From Bradyrhizobium barranii subsp. apii (GTDB lineage: Bacteria; Pseudomonadota; Alphaproteobacteria; Rhizobiales; Xanthobacteraceae): a stretch of 64,000 bases of DNA. The stretch is from assembly GCF_011516635.5 (NCBI RefSeq), contig NZ_CP096255.1, positions 8,319,501-8,383,500 of the forward strand. Reading direction: 5' to 3'. Position 1 is the stretch's first letter; every line of letters begins with the position of its first letter. Position numbers and translations under genes: made by a program. This document shows positions 24,178 through 33,224 of the stretch, piece by piece. Below the pieces are notes generated by a model. It had not been told where the DNA came from. It ran no database searches and saw only the letters and a program-made list of their open reading frames with translations.

Positions 24178-25170
24178 ATGCGCGGCAACGACGCGATCCA
24201 TCTCGGCCTGATGCTGCTGGCGTTCGCGGCGTCCTATCTGGTGCCGTTCGAACTGCTGCTGCTGGCCTATGTCGTGCTCGGCCCGGCGCACTACTTCACC
24301 GAGATCTCGTGGCTGCACGATCGCAGCTATTATCTGCCCCACCGCGGGATCGCGGCGGTCCTCGCGATCATCGCCGTGATCGCGGCGCTGATCGACAACG
24401 CCTCGTGGTTCGGCCTTGCGATGTGGGGCGCGCTGGTCGTCTGCGCCATGCTGGCAGCCACGACCTCCGCAATCGAGAGCATGCTGCTGTTCATGGTGGC
24501 GATCGCCCTGTCCGCGATCATGTATTCGAGCGGATCGTCGCTTGCGGTCATCGGCACCCTGATCCCGACCCTGATCCACGTCTCGCTGTTCACGCTGGTC
24601 TTCATGGTGCTCGGCGCGCACCGGTCGGGCAGCCGCGTGCAGGCTGCGCTGGTGGTCGTCTATGTGCTTGCGGTCGCCACGATCCTGTTGCTGCCGCCAA
24701 CGGCCGAAATCCGGATCTCGAGCTTTGCCCGGGTCGGGCAGGACTATTTCGGCAATGTCGGTCCGGCGCTGGGCCGGCTGTTCGGAGTCCCCGGCCTCGT
24801 CCTCGACGCCCGGCTGACGAGCCTGCTCGCTTTTGTCTACACCTACCACTACCTCAACTGGTTCATCAAAGCCGACGTCATCCGCTGGACTGAGGTGCCC
24901 AAGGCGCGGCTGGCGGCGATGGCCGCTGCAAGCCCCGCCTCCACCGCGCTGTACTTCTACGACTACGCTTTCGGCTTCACCTTCCTGCTGGCGCTGAGCC
25001 TGATTCACATCCTGCTCGAGTTTCCGCTCGACAGCCTCGCGCTGCGGCAGTTCGGTGCCGCGATGCAGGGCGTGGTGCGCGCGCGATACGCGGGGCCCAT
25101 CGCGGCCTCCGCGACGCGGTCGCGTTCTACAGGCACCAAGGCCGCGAAACGCGCAACCCGGTCACGCTGA
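24178..25170 (+). CDS. polytopic membrane protein of unknown function
   Basis: A 330-residue protein with about eight hydrophobic helices. I do not recognise the family. Two histidine-rich conserved-looking stretches stand at membrane edges: LGPAHYFTEISWLHDRSYY (about 39-57) and YTYHYLNWFIKADVI (about 221-235). These could bind metal, as in membrane-bound di-iron or carotenoid-cleaving enzymes, but that is only a guess. The C terminus is basic and Ser/Thr/Arg-rich. ATG 24178 follows GGGGCACGTCACC. Its stop codon ends exactly where the convergent gene's stop begins (25170/25171). Confidence 0.8.
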   Translation: MRGNDAIHLGLMLLAFAASYLVPFELLLLAYVVLGPAHYFTEISWLHDRSYYLPHRGIAAVLAIIAVIAALIDNASWFGLAMWGALVVCAMLAATTSAIESMLLFMVAIALSAIMYSSGSSLAVIGTLIPTLIHVSLFTLVFMVLGAHRSGSRVQAALVVVYVLAVATILLLPPTAEIRISSFARVGQDYFGNVGPALGRLFGVPGLVLDARLTSLLAFVYTYHYLNWFIKADVIRWTEVPKARLAAMAAASPASTALYFYDYAFGFTFLLALSLIHILLEFPLDSLALRQFGAAMQGVVRARYAGPIAASATRSRSTGTKAAKRATRSR

Positions 25171-25668
25171 TCATCTCTCCGCGCTCTTGCGTCGATACGC
25201 GACCAGCAGGGCGATCGTCGAGCCGATGAAGTAGCCGGCGGTCGCGCCCGAGATGGCGCGGCCGGCGACGATCGCCAGCGCGCGGTCGCCCGCATCGATC
25301 GCCGAGATCACGCCGACCGCATATTGCGCGGCGAAGACAATCAGGTTGCGGACCAGACCAAATGGACTGCCCGGACGGATGATCCGCCCGGTCGCGTGAT
25401 CGACGTCGAACGGGCGCGGCGTCAGCACGCCAAGCGGCAGCAGCGCGAGCGCGGCCGCGATCCATGCGACCAGCGGCCAAACGCTGTCTTGGTGGCCGAA
25501 GCCGAGCCGCGAAATCCCCCAGACGATGAATAAGACCGGCACGATTAGCGCGCGCCAGATCGGCGTCCTGCACGGACGCATCGCCTGAACGCCCTGCCAC
25601 ATCAGAAAGGCGAGCAGCATCCAGACCCAGACCGGCGTATGGATCAGGATCTGGTAGGCGAATGTCAT
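25171..25668 (-). CDS. small four-helix membrane protein (DUF6622-like)
   Basis: A 165-residue protein with four predicted membrane helices, opening TFAYQILIHTPVWVWMLLAF and carrying GVQAMRPCRTPIWRALIVP. It resembles the DUF6622 family, whose function is unknown. GGAG lies 7 nt before ATG 25668, deciding the start over the longer frame to 25731. It begins 13 nt after the potI stop on the same strand, so it may be the last gene of the pot operon. Its stop abuts that of the convergent gene. Confidence 0.75.
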   Translation of the reverse strand: MTFAYQILIHTPVWVWMLLAFLMWQGVQAMRPCRTPIWRALIVPVLFIVWGISRLGFGHQDSVWPLVAWIAAALALLPLGVLTPRPFDVDHATGRIIRPGSPFGLVRNLIVFAAQYAVGVISAIDAGDRALAIVAGRAISGATAGYFIGSTIALLVAYRRKSAER

Positions 25669-25681
25669 GATTGCTCCTCGC

Positions 25682-26494
25682 CTACAGCGGCGCCGCGCTC
25701 TCGCCCTGCGAGCTCGAGAGTTTCGAGGCAAGCGAGGCGATGACGATGACCACCGCGATCAGGGCGATCACCAGCGTGCAGATCGCGTTGATCTCGGGCT
25801 TCACGCCAAGCCGCACCTCCGAGTAGATCCGGATCGGCAGCGTCGCCGAGCCGGGGCCGGTGGTGAAGCTCGCGATCACGAGATCATCGAGCGACAGCGT
25901 GAAGGCCAGCATCCAGCCCGCCACGATCGCGGGCGCGATCAGCGGCAGCGTCACGGCGACGAAGGCGCGAGCCGGGTTGCAGCCGAGATCCATCGCCGCC
26001 TCCTCCAGCGAACGGTCGAGCGAGCCGAGGCGGGACTGCACGACCACCGCGACGAAGCACATCGTCAGCGTGGTGTGGGCGATCGTCACCGTCCAGAAGC
26101 CGCGCTCGGCGTTGAGCGCGACGAACAGCAGCAGCAGCGACAATCCGGTGATCACCTCCGGCATCACCAGCGGCGCGTAGAGCATGCCCGAGAACAGCGT
26201 GCGCCCGCGAAAGCGCTCGCCGCGCGACAGCGCAACGGCTGCGAGCGTGCCGAGCAGCGTGGCGATGGTCGCTGAGGAGACCGCGACCCGCAGGCTCATC
26301 CAGGCCGCCTCGATCATGGCGCGGTCATTGAAGAACTCGTGGTACCAGCGCAGCGACCAGCCGCCCCACACCGTGACCAGCCGCGAGGCATTGAAGGAGT
26401 AGATGACGAGGATGAGGATCGGCAGATAGAGGAACGCCAGACCCAATGCGAGCGAGGCGATGTTGAAGCGGGACAGGCGGGAGACCTTGCGCAT
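25682..26494 (-). CDS. potI: putrescine/polyamine ABC permease PotI
   Basis: Inner-membrane permease of the PotFGHI-type polyamine importer, 270 residues, six helices. The EAA loop reads SLEEAAMDLGCNPARAFVAVTLP. It opens with NIASLALGLAFLYLPILILVIYSFNASR, a block typical of PotC/PotI (quoted in part: FLYLPILILVIYSFN). It starts 4 nt after the potH stop. Whether the ligand is putrescine, spermidine or another polyamine cannot be told here, since the binding protein is absent. Confidence 0.9.
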   Translation of the reverse strand: MRKVSRLSRFNIASLALGLAFLYLPILILVIYSFNASRLVTVWGGWSLRWYHEFFNDRAMIEAAWMSLRVAVSSATIATLLGTLAAVALSRGERFRGRTLFSGMLYAPLVMPEVITGLSLLLLFVALNAERGFWTVTIAHTTLTMCFVAVVVQSRLGSLDRSLEEAAMDLGCNPARAFVAVTLPLIAPAIVAGWMLAFTLSLDDLVIASFTTGPGSATLPIRIYSEVRLGVKPEINAICTLVIALIAVVIVIASLASKLSSSQGESAAPL

Positions 26495-26498
26495 CGCT

Positions 26499-27413
26499 TC
26501 AGCGCCCCTGTTCCAGCTGCCGCTTCTGCAGCCGCTCGTACAGCAGCAGCGGCACCAGCAGCACCACCAGCAGCACGATCGCCGCCGCGGAGGCGACAGG
26601 CCAATCCTTGTTGGTGAAGAATTCGAGCCACAGGGTCTGGCCGATCATCAGCGAATTGGAGCCGGCCAGAAGGTCCGGGATCACGAACTCGCCCACGATG
26701 GGGATGAAGCACAGCAGCACGCCCGCCCCAACGCCGGGCAGCGACAGCGGGAAGGTGACGAGCCAGAACACCTGCCAGGGCGGCGCGCCGAGATCAGAGG
26801 CCGCCTCCTCCAGCACCGGCTCCATTTTCGCGAGCGTGGCGTAGAGCGGCAGGATCATGAACGGCAGATAGGAATAAACGATGCCGATATACATCGCGGT
26901 GTCGGTCGAGAGCCACACCACCGGCTGGCTGACCAGATGCAGCGCGAGCAGGATCTGGTTCAGCAGGCCGTCGTGCTGGAGGATGTTGATCCAGGCATAG
27001 ATGCGGATCAGGAACGAGGTCCAGAACGGGACGATCACCAGCACCATCGCCACCGCTTGCCAGCGCTTCGGCAACCGCGCCATGCCGTAGGCGATGGGAT
27101 AGCCGATCACGAGCAACAGCGCAGTCGCGGTGACGGCGACGGTGAGGCTGCGCACATAGGCGAACACGTAGATGTCGTCTGAGGCGAGCAGCTTGAAATT
27201 GTCGATCGACAGCGCAGCGAACGCTGCCTTGAGCGCCTCCCATCCCGCCATCAGGTCGAACACCGGCTCATAGGGCGGCTGCGCGATCGCCGTCTGCGAC
27301 AGGCTGATCTTGAGCACGAAGCCGAACGGCACCAGGAAGAACAGCACCATCCAGACATAGGGCGCGATCGCGGCAAAGCGCGCCGGCCTTGCGAAGATGC
27401 GGCGCCCGCTCAT
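26499..27413 (-). CDS. potH: putrescine/polyamine ABC permease PotH
   Basis: First permease of the polyamine importer, 304 residues. It has an N-terminal helix (YVWMVLFFLVPFGFVLKISL), a long periplasmic loop, and the EAA loop VLEEAASDLGAPPWQVFWLV. The conserved GEFVIPDLLAGSNSLMIGQ near the C terminus is characteristic of PotH. ATG 27413 overlaps the potG stop (ATGA), so it is coupled to the ATPase gene; the frame back to 27449 would overlap potG further. Confidence 0.92.
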   Translation of the reverse strand: MSGRRIFARPARFAAIAPYVWMVLFFLVPFGFVLKISLSQTAIAQPPYEPVFDLMAGWEALKAAFAALSIDNFKLLASDDIYVFAYVRSLTVAVTATALLLVIGYPIAYGMARLPKRWQAVAMVLVIVPFWTSFLIRIYAWINILQHDGLLNQILLALHLVSQPVVWLSTDTAMYIGIVYSYLPFMILPLYATLAKMEPVLEEAASDLGAPPWQVFWLVTFPLSLPGVGAGVLLCFIPIVGEFVIPDLLAGSNSLMIGQTLWLEFFTNKDWPVASAAAIVLLVVLLVPLLLYERLQKRQLEQGR

Positions 27414-28567
27414 GATTGCAGCACCACGCAGTCGTCGGGCGTGAACCATGCAACGACACGCTGGTTCAGGCTGTAGGCGTCGACGTCGAGGCGCGCGCTG
27501 TTGGGGACCGACGCCTGCAAGATTCCGCCGGCATCGAGCTTCACCTTGAAGGTGGTGGTGCCGCCGAGATAGCAGATGTCGGCGACCACGCCGTCCAGGC
27601 TGTTGATCGCCGTCTCACGACCGGCCTCGCTCACCGGCCCGCGGCGCGAGAGCTTGACCTTCTCGGGGCGGATCGCGACCGACAATTTCCCCGCGCCGAC
27701 GCCTTCGCGCGGCTCGGCCACCACCAGCGCACCCGCATCGCGCGTGCCGATGATCAGACGATGGCCGTCGCGCAATTTGGACTCGCCGTCGAACAGATTG
27801 ATGTCGCCGACGAACTCCGCGATCCATCGCGAGCGCGGCGCCTCGTAAAGCTCGCGGGGGCTCGCGACCTGGGCGAGCTTCCCGGCCCTCATCACGCCGA
27901 TCCGGCTCGCCATCGTCATGGCTTCCTCCTGGTCGTGGGTGACGATGATGAAGGTCATGCCGAGCCGGCGCTGCAGCTCCATCAGCTCGCCTTGCGTGCT
28001 CTCGCGCAGCTTCTTGTCGAGCGCCGCGAGCGGCTCGTCGAGCAGCAGAAGCTGCGGCCGGCGCGCCAATGCACGCGCCAGCGCCACGCGCTGACGCTGA
28101 CCGCCGGAGAGCTGGTCGGGCTTTCGCTTCTCCAGCCCCTCGAGCTTCACCAGCGCAAACATTTCCGCCACGCGCGTGGCGATGTCGGCGCGCGCCATGC
28201 CGGCCCGCTTCAGGCCGAAGGCGATGTTGTCGCGCACGGAGAGATGCGGAAACAGCGCGTAGTTCTGGAACATCATGTTGATCGGGCGTTCATGCGGCAG
28301 CGCCAGCGCGATGTCCCGGCCGCCGAGCAGGATGCGCCCCTCGTCCGGCGCCTCGAACCCGGCGAGCATGCGCAGCAGCGTGGTCTTGCCGCAGCCGCTG
28401 GGCCCGAGCAGCGCAAAGAACTCGCCGGCCTTGATGTCGAGCGACACGCCGTCCACGGCCCGGAACGTCCCGAACGTCTTGGCGACGCCCTCGATGTGCA
28501 GCAACGGCTGCCCCGCTACGGGAAGCGCATCCGCGCCGGCGTCTATCTTGGGCAATTCGTCCGTCAT
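27410..28567 (-). CDS. potG: polyamine ABC transporter ATPase PotG
   Basis: Cytoplasmic ATPase of the importer, 385 residues. From ATG 28567 it shows Walker A GPSGCGKTT at 55-63, the Q-loop MMFQNYALFPHL, signature LSGGQRQR at 153-160, Walker B LLLLDEP at 173-179, a switch His in THDQEEAM, and a C-terminal TOBE-like domain (LSVAIRPEKVKLS). CAGGGA lies 2-7 nt before the start; a TTG at 28579 would overlap that site. The periplasmic subunit gene potF, normally next to potG, is missing: the upstream neighbour is glpD beyond a repeat. Confidence 0.93.
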   Translation of the reverse strand: MTDELPKIDAGADALPVAGQPLLHIEGVAKTFGTFRAVDGVSLDIKAGEFFALLGPSGCGKTTLLRMLAGFEAPDEGRILLGGRDIALALPHERPINMMFQNYALFPHLSVRDNIAFGLKRAGMARADIATRVAEMFALVKLEGLEKRKPDQLSGGQRQRVALARALARRPQLLLLDEPLAALDKKLRESTQGELMELQRRLGMTFIIVTHDQEEAMTMASRIGVMRAGKLAQVASPRELYEAPRSRWIAEFVGDINLFDGESKLRDGHRLIIGTRDAGALVVAEPREGVGAGKLSVAIRPEKVKLSRRGPVSEAGRETAINSLDGVVADICYLGGTTTFKVKLDAGGILQASVPNSARLDVDAYSLNQRVVAWFTPDDCVVLQS

Positions 28568-28655
28568 GGTCCCTGCCAACCCCGATTCCGCCGCACGCTA
28601 GCGGCCGATCGTTCCCAGCTCAACCGGTTCAGGGGGTAACTTCCACTGCAGTCCC

Positions 28656-28743
28656 GTAGCCCGGATGGAGCGCAAGCGTAATCCGGGACGGTCCATCGGT
28701 GGTGAGACTTTCCCGGATTGCGCTTCGCTCCATCCGGGCTACG
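28656..28743. repeat. dispersed palindrome GTAGCCCGGATGGAGCG, copy 1
   Basis: A long inverted repeat: GTAGCCCGGATGGAGCGCAA (from 28656) and its complement at the right end (TTGCGCTTCGCTCCATCCGG, then GCTAC), around a centre near 28700. It lies between potG and glpD. A second copy is at 61543-61628. Confidence 0.8.
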
Positions 28744-28746
28744 CCA

Positions 28747-30207
28747 CTAGCTCACACTCGCCATGAACGCGGCCAGCGCGTCGCGATCCGCCGCGGGCAT
28801 CGTCAGGCCGAGCTTCGAGCGCCGCCACAGAATATCCTCGGGGAAGCGCGCCCATTCATGGCTCATGAGATAGCGCACCTCGGCGCCGGTCAGTTCGGGA
28901 CCGAAGGCCGGACCCAACTCTTCGCGCGTCTTCGCCTCGCCGAGCACGGCCGGCAAGCGTGAGCCGTAGGCCGCGACCAGACGCTGGGCCTGCGGCTCGC
29001 CGAGAAAGCGCCAGCGGTCGCGGGCGAGGTCGACTTCAGTGTCGAAACGATCCCAGGCAAAGTCTCCGCCGGGCAACGCGGCGGCGGCGGTCCAGGGCGG
29101 CGACATCGGATAGAACGGCGTCAGCCTCGTCACCGCGCGCTCGGCGCGCAGGCGCGAGGTGGTGACGTCGCCGCCGAACATCGTGATCAGCGGCGCCTTG
29201 CGCCGGCGCGCGTGGAACAGCGTCGTCCCGTCGCGCCGCCGCACGGACGCCAGCGTCAGGTTGACGCCGGAGACCGCGCGCACCACGTCGGTGGGCGCGA
29301 CGCGCTCGCGGAAATAGCGACTGGCCGCCTCGCAGAGATAGCTGACGTCGGCCCCAGGCATCGCCACGATCGCGGGATCACCGGTGAAATCACGGGTGAC
29401 CGTGCCGATCAGCGTGAAATCGCGCTCAAGGGGGCTCGCGAAGATCAGCCGCCCATCGCTGTTTTGGAAGACGTAGACGTTATCGGACTCGAACAGCCGC
29501 GGCACGATGATCTGGCTCATCTGCATGGCCGCCATGGCAGGCTGCGGCTGGCGCAGCACGGTCTCTGCGACGATCGACGTCCAGCCGCCGGTGGCATTGG
29601 CCAGCGCCCGGGCCGTGACCACGCGGCGATGGCCACGATCGACCACCGCGAGGCGCCATGTGTCGGTTCGATCGGCGCGGACACAGCGCGCCCCGGTCCG
29701 GATCGCAGCGCCGCGTTCGGCGGCGTCCAGCGCCGTCAGCACCACCAGGCGGGAATCATCGACGACGCAGTCCGAATATTCGAAAGCCGTTCCGAACGGG
29801 CGCTTCAGCGCGTTGCCGACCGGATGATGCGTGATGTCGAGGGTGGTCGCGGCAGGCAGGCCGCTCCGACCGGTGAGGCCGTCATAGAGGTATAAGCCGG
29901 CGCGCAGCAGCCAGGGTGGACGCTCCTCGGAATGGGCCGGGATCACGAAGCGCATCGGCCGGACCAGATGCGGCGCGATGGCAAGCCACGTCCGGCGCTC
30001 GGCCAACGCCCGGCGCACCCGCCGAAAACCGCGGCGTTCCAGCACCGACAGATCGCCATGGATCAGCCGTGGCGTCGCGGATGACGCCGCGCCGCCGAGA
30101 TCGCCCTGCTCCAGCAGAATGACCCGCAGGCCGCGGCCGGCCGCATCGCGGGCGAGGCTGACACCGTTCAGGCCACCGCCGATGATCGCAAGGTCGTAAT
30201 CCGCCAT
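28747..30207 (-). CDS. glpD: FAD-dependent glycerol-3-phosphate dehydrogenase
   Basis: Membrane-associated flavoprotein oxidising glycerol-3-phosphate to dihydroxyacetone phosphate and passing electrons to quinone. The 486-residue protein has an N-terminal FAD motif (DLAIIGGGLNGVSLARDAAG), the GlpD block SSATPRLIHGDLSVLERRGF with Arg/His residues usual for substrate binding, and TLIGTVTRDFTGDP. The C-terminal domain (VRYLMSHEWARFPEDILWRRSKLG) is conserved. In canonical GlpD the early motif is SSKLIHGGLRY; the ATPRLIHGDLS form here is slightly different, so a related substrate is possible. No glpFK or glpR is adjacent. Confidence 0.88.
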   Translation of the reverse strand: MADYDLAIIGGGLNGVSLARDAAGRGLRVILLEQGDLGGAASSATPRLIHGDLSVLERRGFRRVRRALAERRTWLAIAPHLVRPMRFVIPAHSEERPPWLLRAGLYLYDGLTGRSGLPAATTLDITHHPVGNALKRPFGTAFEYSDCVVDDSRLVVLTALDAAERGAAIRTGARCVRADRTDTWRLAVVDRGHRRVVTARALANATGGWTSIVAETVLRQPQPAMAAMQMSQIIVPRLFESDNVYVFQNSDGRLIFASPLERDFTLIGTVTRDFTGDPAIVAMPGADVSYLCEAASRYFRERVAPTDVVRAVSGVNLTLASVRRRDGTTLFHARRRKAPLITMFGGDVTTSRLRAERAVTRLTPFYPMSPPWTAAAALPGGDFAWDRFDTEVDLARDRWRFLGEPQAQRLVAAYGSRLPAVLGEAKTREELGPAFGPELTGAEVRYLMSHEWARFPEDILWRRSKLGLTMPAADRDALAAFMASVS

Positions 30208-30241
30208 GAAGCCGTCGAATGGGAGCTAGCGCCCGCCATCA

Positions 30242-30347
30242 CTAGAGCCATTTCCATTCCGATGAAATCGGAACGAGGCTTTGGATTCTTGTTTTGACGC
30301 GTTTTCTTTGCGCGAACCGGTATCCGCTTGGCTCGATAACGCTCTAG
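30242..30347. repeat. dispersed intergenic repeat, copy 2
   Basis: This copy has short terminal inverted repeats CTAGAGC (30242-30248) and GCTCTAG (30341-30347), a hairpin TTCCGAT-GA-AATCGGAA, and the core TTTTGACGCGTTTTCTTTGC, GCGAACCGGTATCC. The stop codon of the downstream PAS-GGDEF-EAL gene (30344-30346) lies inside its left-hand terminal repeat. Confidence 0.75.
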
Positions 30348-33022
30348 CCGGTCTTCAGCGCAAGCTCCATGGTCTCGGCGCGGCCGACGAGGCCGGCATA
30401 TTTGCCGATCGGCAGCGGCTTGCCGAGCAGGTAGCCCTGCACGCCGTCGCAGCCCTCCTTGGCAAGAAAGACGAGCTGATCGAGGGTCTCGACGCCCTCG
30501 GCGATGATCGACATTTCGAGGCCGTGGCCGAGATCGATCACGGCGCGGACGATAGCCGCCGATTGCGGGTTGCGGCCGAGATTCATGATGAAGGCGCGGT
30601 CGATCTTGATCTTGTCGAACGGGAACGCCTGGAGATAGCTCAGCGAAGAGTAACCGCTGCCGAAATCATCCATGGAGATGCGCACGCCGAGCGCCTTCAG
30701 CCGGCGCAGCAATGCAAGACCCCGATCAAAGTCCTCGATCAGCACGCCCTCGGTGATTTCCAGCTCGAGCCGGCCGGGTGCGAGGCCCGTCTCGATCAGG
30801 ATTGAATGGACCAACCCGACCACGTCGCCGTGCATGAACTGCGCCGGCGACAAATTGACCGCGACCTGGAGCGGCTTCGGCCAGGACGCCGCCTCGCGGC
30901 AGGCCTCGCGCAGGATCCACTCGCCCATCTCGACGATCAGGCCGCTCTCCTCCGCGATCGGGATGAACTCGGCCGGCGAGACCTGGCCGCGCACCGGATG
31001 CTGCCAGCGCGCCAGCGCTTCGAAGCCGATAATCTCGCTCTCGGCGACGCTGTGGCGCGCGATGCCCTGCGGCTGGAACGCGAGCGACAATTCGCCGTTC
31101 TTGATCGCTTTCGACAGGTCCTGGTGCAGCACGCGGCGGTCGCGGATCTGCTGGTCCATCTCTGGCTGGTAAAGGCCGATCGTGCCGCGCGACTTCTGCT
31201 TGGCGCGGAACAGCGCCGCGCCGGCATTGGCCAGCAGCGATGCGCCGTCGGCACCATTATGCGGGAAGATCGACATGCCGGTGGTGACGCCGGCGCGGAC
31301 CGCCCGGCCGTCGATCTGAAATTCCTGGGCAACGGCCTCGCCGAGCTGCTGCGCCAGCGCAAGGCCCGCCTCCGGCTGCTTGCCGTCGATGATGAGGCCG
31401 AACTCGTCGCCGGACAGGCGCGCCACCACGCCGCCGCGCGCGGAATCCTGAAGCCGCTGGGCCACCTCGATCAACAGCTTGTCGCCGAGCGCATGACCGA
31501 AGACGTCGTTGACCTCCTTGAGGCCGTCGAGGTCGAGGCAGAGCACGGCGAACTCCTCGCTGGTGCCTTCGCAGGCCTCGATCATCTGGGTCAGCGCCTG
31601 GAGGAAGGCGGCGCGGTTCGGCAGATCGGTCAGGCCGTCGTGATAAGCCATGTGCGCCATGCGCGACTCGGTCTGCCGGCGATCGGTGACGTCTTCGTGG
31701 GTCTTGATCAGATATTGCGGCTCGCCGGCATCGCTCAGCACCGTGGCGCGGCGGGTCAGGAACAGCCGCAGGCCGTCCTTGGTGGAGATCGGGTGCTCCT
31801 CGGTAATCATCCCGCGCTTCTTGATCGCGGCCTCGTCGCGCGCGATGATCAGCTTGGCTTCCTTGGGATTGAAGATGTCGGAGGCGGTCAGGCCCGTGGC
31901 CTCCTCGCGCCGGCGGTTGAGGATCGTCTCCGCGCTGCGATTGGCGAGCAGGTAGCGGCCGTCCTTGACCTGCTCCACGATCAGCGCCACCGGAATGTTG
32001 TCGACCACAAGCTCCAGGAACTTCTTCGTGCTCTCCAGCTCCTGCGACAGCGAGCGGCGGTCGGTGATATCCTCGAACACGAGCATCAGGAATTCGGGCT
32101 TGTTGCTCTCGTCGCGGACCACGATCCGGATCGAGGCAACCATGCGCCGTTCACCGGCGCGGTCGACCTCGAATTCATTGCGGAACTGGCCGTCCGGCGA
32201 ATTCAGTGCCGCCTTGTCGGCCGCCTCGATGCTGGCCGTCGAGATGGGCGCGAACAGCTCCCGCGCATTCTTGCCGACGGCGTGGTCGCGCGAGAACCCC
32301 CAGAACCGTTCATAGGCGCTGTTGGCGAAGATGTAGCGACCGTCCTCGATGTTCTTCGCGGCGACGCAGGCCGGCACGTGGTCCAGCACGGATTCCAGGA
32401 ATTGCTTGGTGGAGGCGAGCTGCCGTGACAGCTTGCGCTGATCGCTGACGTCCAGATGCGTCGCGACCGAGCCGCCGTTCGGCAACACGAAATATTTCAC
32501 CAGGATGGCGCGGCCATCAGGCAGTTCGGTGATCAGGCCGTTGGGGCTCGCCGCCATCTCGTAGAACTCATCGTCGGAGACACCGCCGAGGACGTCGCGC
32601 TTGCGCCTGAGTTCGAGGATGTCGTAGCCGGTCATCCCGGTCCAAAGATCCGAGCGCGCCAGGCCGTAGATCTCGAGATAGCGGTCGTTGCAGAACATGA
32701 TGCGTCGTTGCGCATCCGTCATCACCACGCCCTGGTTGAGATTGTTCATGGCGGAGGAGACGAAGGCGTTGCGCCGCAGCTGCAAGCGCTTGGTGCGGCG
32801 CAGCGAGGAATGGATCCACAGCGCGATGGCGGCCAGGAACGCACAGACGACGATGCCGCCGATCAGCGCTTCCCAGACCAAATTGGGATCGAGCTTGCCT
32901 GGCGGCGCGAAGCTGTCCGAGAGCGCAAAGGCGCGCGCAGGCGCGACCGCGCTGCCCAGGCACACGACGGCCTGCACAGCAATCGGAAGCGTGCTGCCCA
33001 CGTGCCAGTTCTTCTCAGCCAT
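30344..33022 (-). CDS. PAS-GGDEF-EAL cyclic-di-GMP enzyme, membrane-anchored
   Basis: An 892-residue hybrid that may make and/or degrade cyclic di-GMP. Order: N-terminal export/anchor region with a helix at about 50-71 (ALIGGIVVCAFLAAIALWI), PAS (about 85-195), PAS (205-325), PAS (330-450), GGDEF domain (about 452-620) with the variant motif SGDEF at 537-541, and EAL domain (about 637-880) with intact EAL at 668-670, DDFGSGYSSL at 785 and AEGVET at 841. SGDEF variants are active in several enzymes, so synthesis is possible; the EAL domain looks catalytically complete. Its stop lies in a dispersed repeat. Three PAS domains suggest redox, oxygen or light input. Confidence 0.93.
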   Translation of the reverse strand: MAEKNWHVGSTLPIAVQAVVCLGSAVAPARAFALSDSFAPPGKLDPNLVWEALIGGIVVCAFLAAIALWIHSSLRRTKRLQLRRNAFVSSAMNNLNQGVVMTDAQRRIMFCNDRYLEIYGLARSDLWTGMTGYDILELRRKRDVLGGVSDDEFYEMAASPNGLITELPDGRAILVKYFVLPNGGSVATHLDVSDQRKLSRQLASTKQFLESVLDHVPACVAAKNIEDGRYIFANSAYERFWGFSRDHAVGKNARELFAPISTASIEAADKAALNSPDGQFRNEFEVDRAGERRMVASIRIVVRDESNKPEFLMLVFEDITDRRSLSQELESTKKFLELVVDNIPVALIVEQVKDGRYLLANRSAETILNRRREEATGLTASDIFNPKEAKLIIARDEAAIKKRGMITEEHPISTKDGLRLFLTRRATVLSDAGEPQYLIKTHEDVTDRRQTESRMAHMAYHDGLTDLPNRAAFLQALTQMIEACEGTSEEFAVLCLDLDGLKEVNDVFGHALGDKLLIEVAQRLQDSARGGVVARLSGDEFGLIIDGKQPEAGLALAQQLGEAVAQEFQIDGRAVRAGVTTGMSIFPHNGADGASLLANAGAALFRAKQKSRGTIGLYQPEMDQQIRDRRVLHQDLSKAIKNGELSLAFQPQGIARHSVAESEIIGFEALARWQHPVRGQVSPAEFIPIAEESGLIVEMGEWILREACREAASWPKPLQVAVNLSPAQFMHGDVVGLVHSILIETGLAPGRLELEITEGVLIEDFDRGLALLRRLKALGVRISMDDFGSGYSSLSYLQAFPFDKIKIDRAFIMNLGRNPQSAAIVRAVIDLGHGLEMSIIAEGVETLDQLVFLAKEGCDGVQGYLLGKPLPIGKYAGLVGRAETMELALKTG

Positions 33023-33224
33023 CAGCCACCCGCGCTTTCAACGTCGGATTGTCTGGCTTCACGGGTTTGGATCGGGTAAACGCCTGTACGCGCAACAGAA
33101 AAATGTGACGCCAAATACGGCAATTGCCCTGACATGATAAATGCTTCCTTAATGGAAAACGGCCCGGTGCCGTGGTTCTCAAGCCTGATGCCACCGATGC
33201 TTTCAATGGATACACTGCACAACC

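Noticed and set aside
26460..28639. Long plus-strand frames opposite potGHI
   Set aside because: Gln/His/Arg/Asp-rich products without any motif, mirroring the pot genes; shadows.
30344..33022. Treating SGDEF as proof of an inactive cyclase
   Set aside because: SGDEF variants are active in several enzymes, so inactivity cannot be read from this motif.
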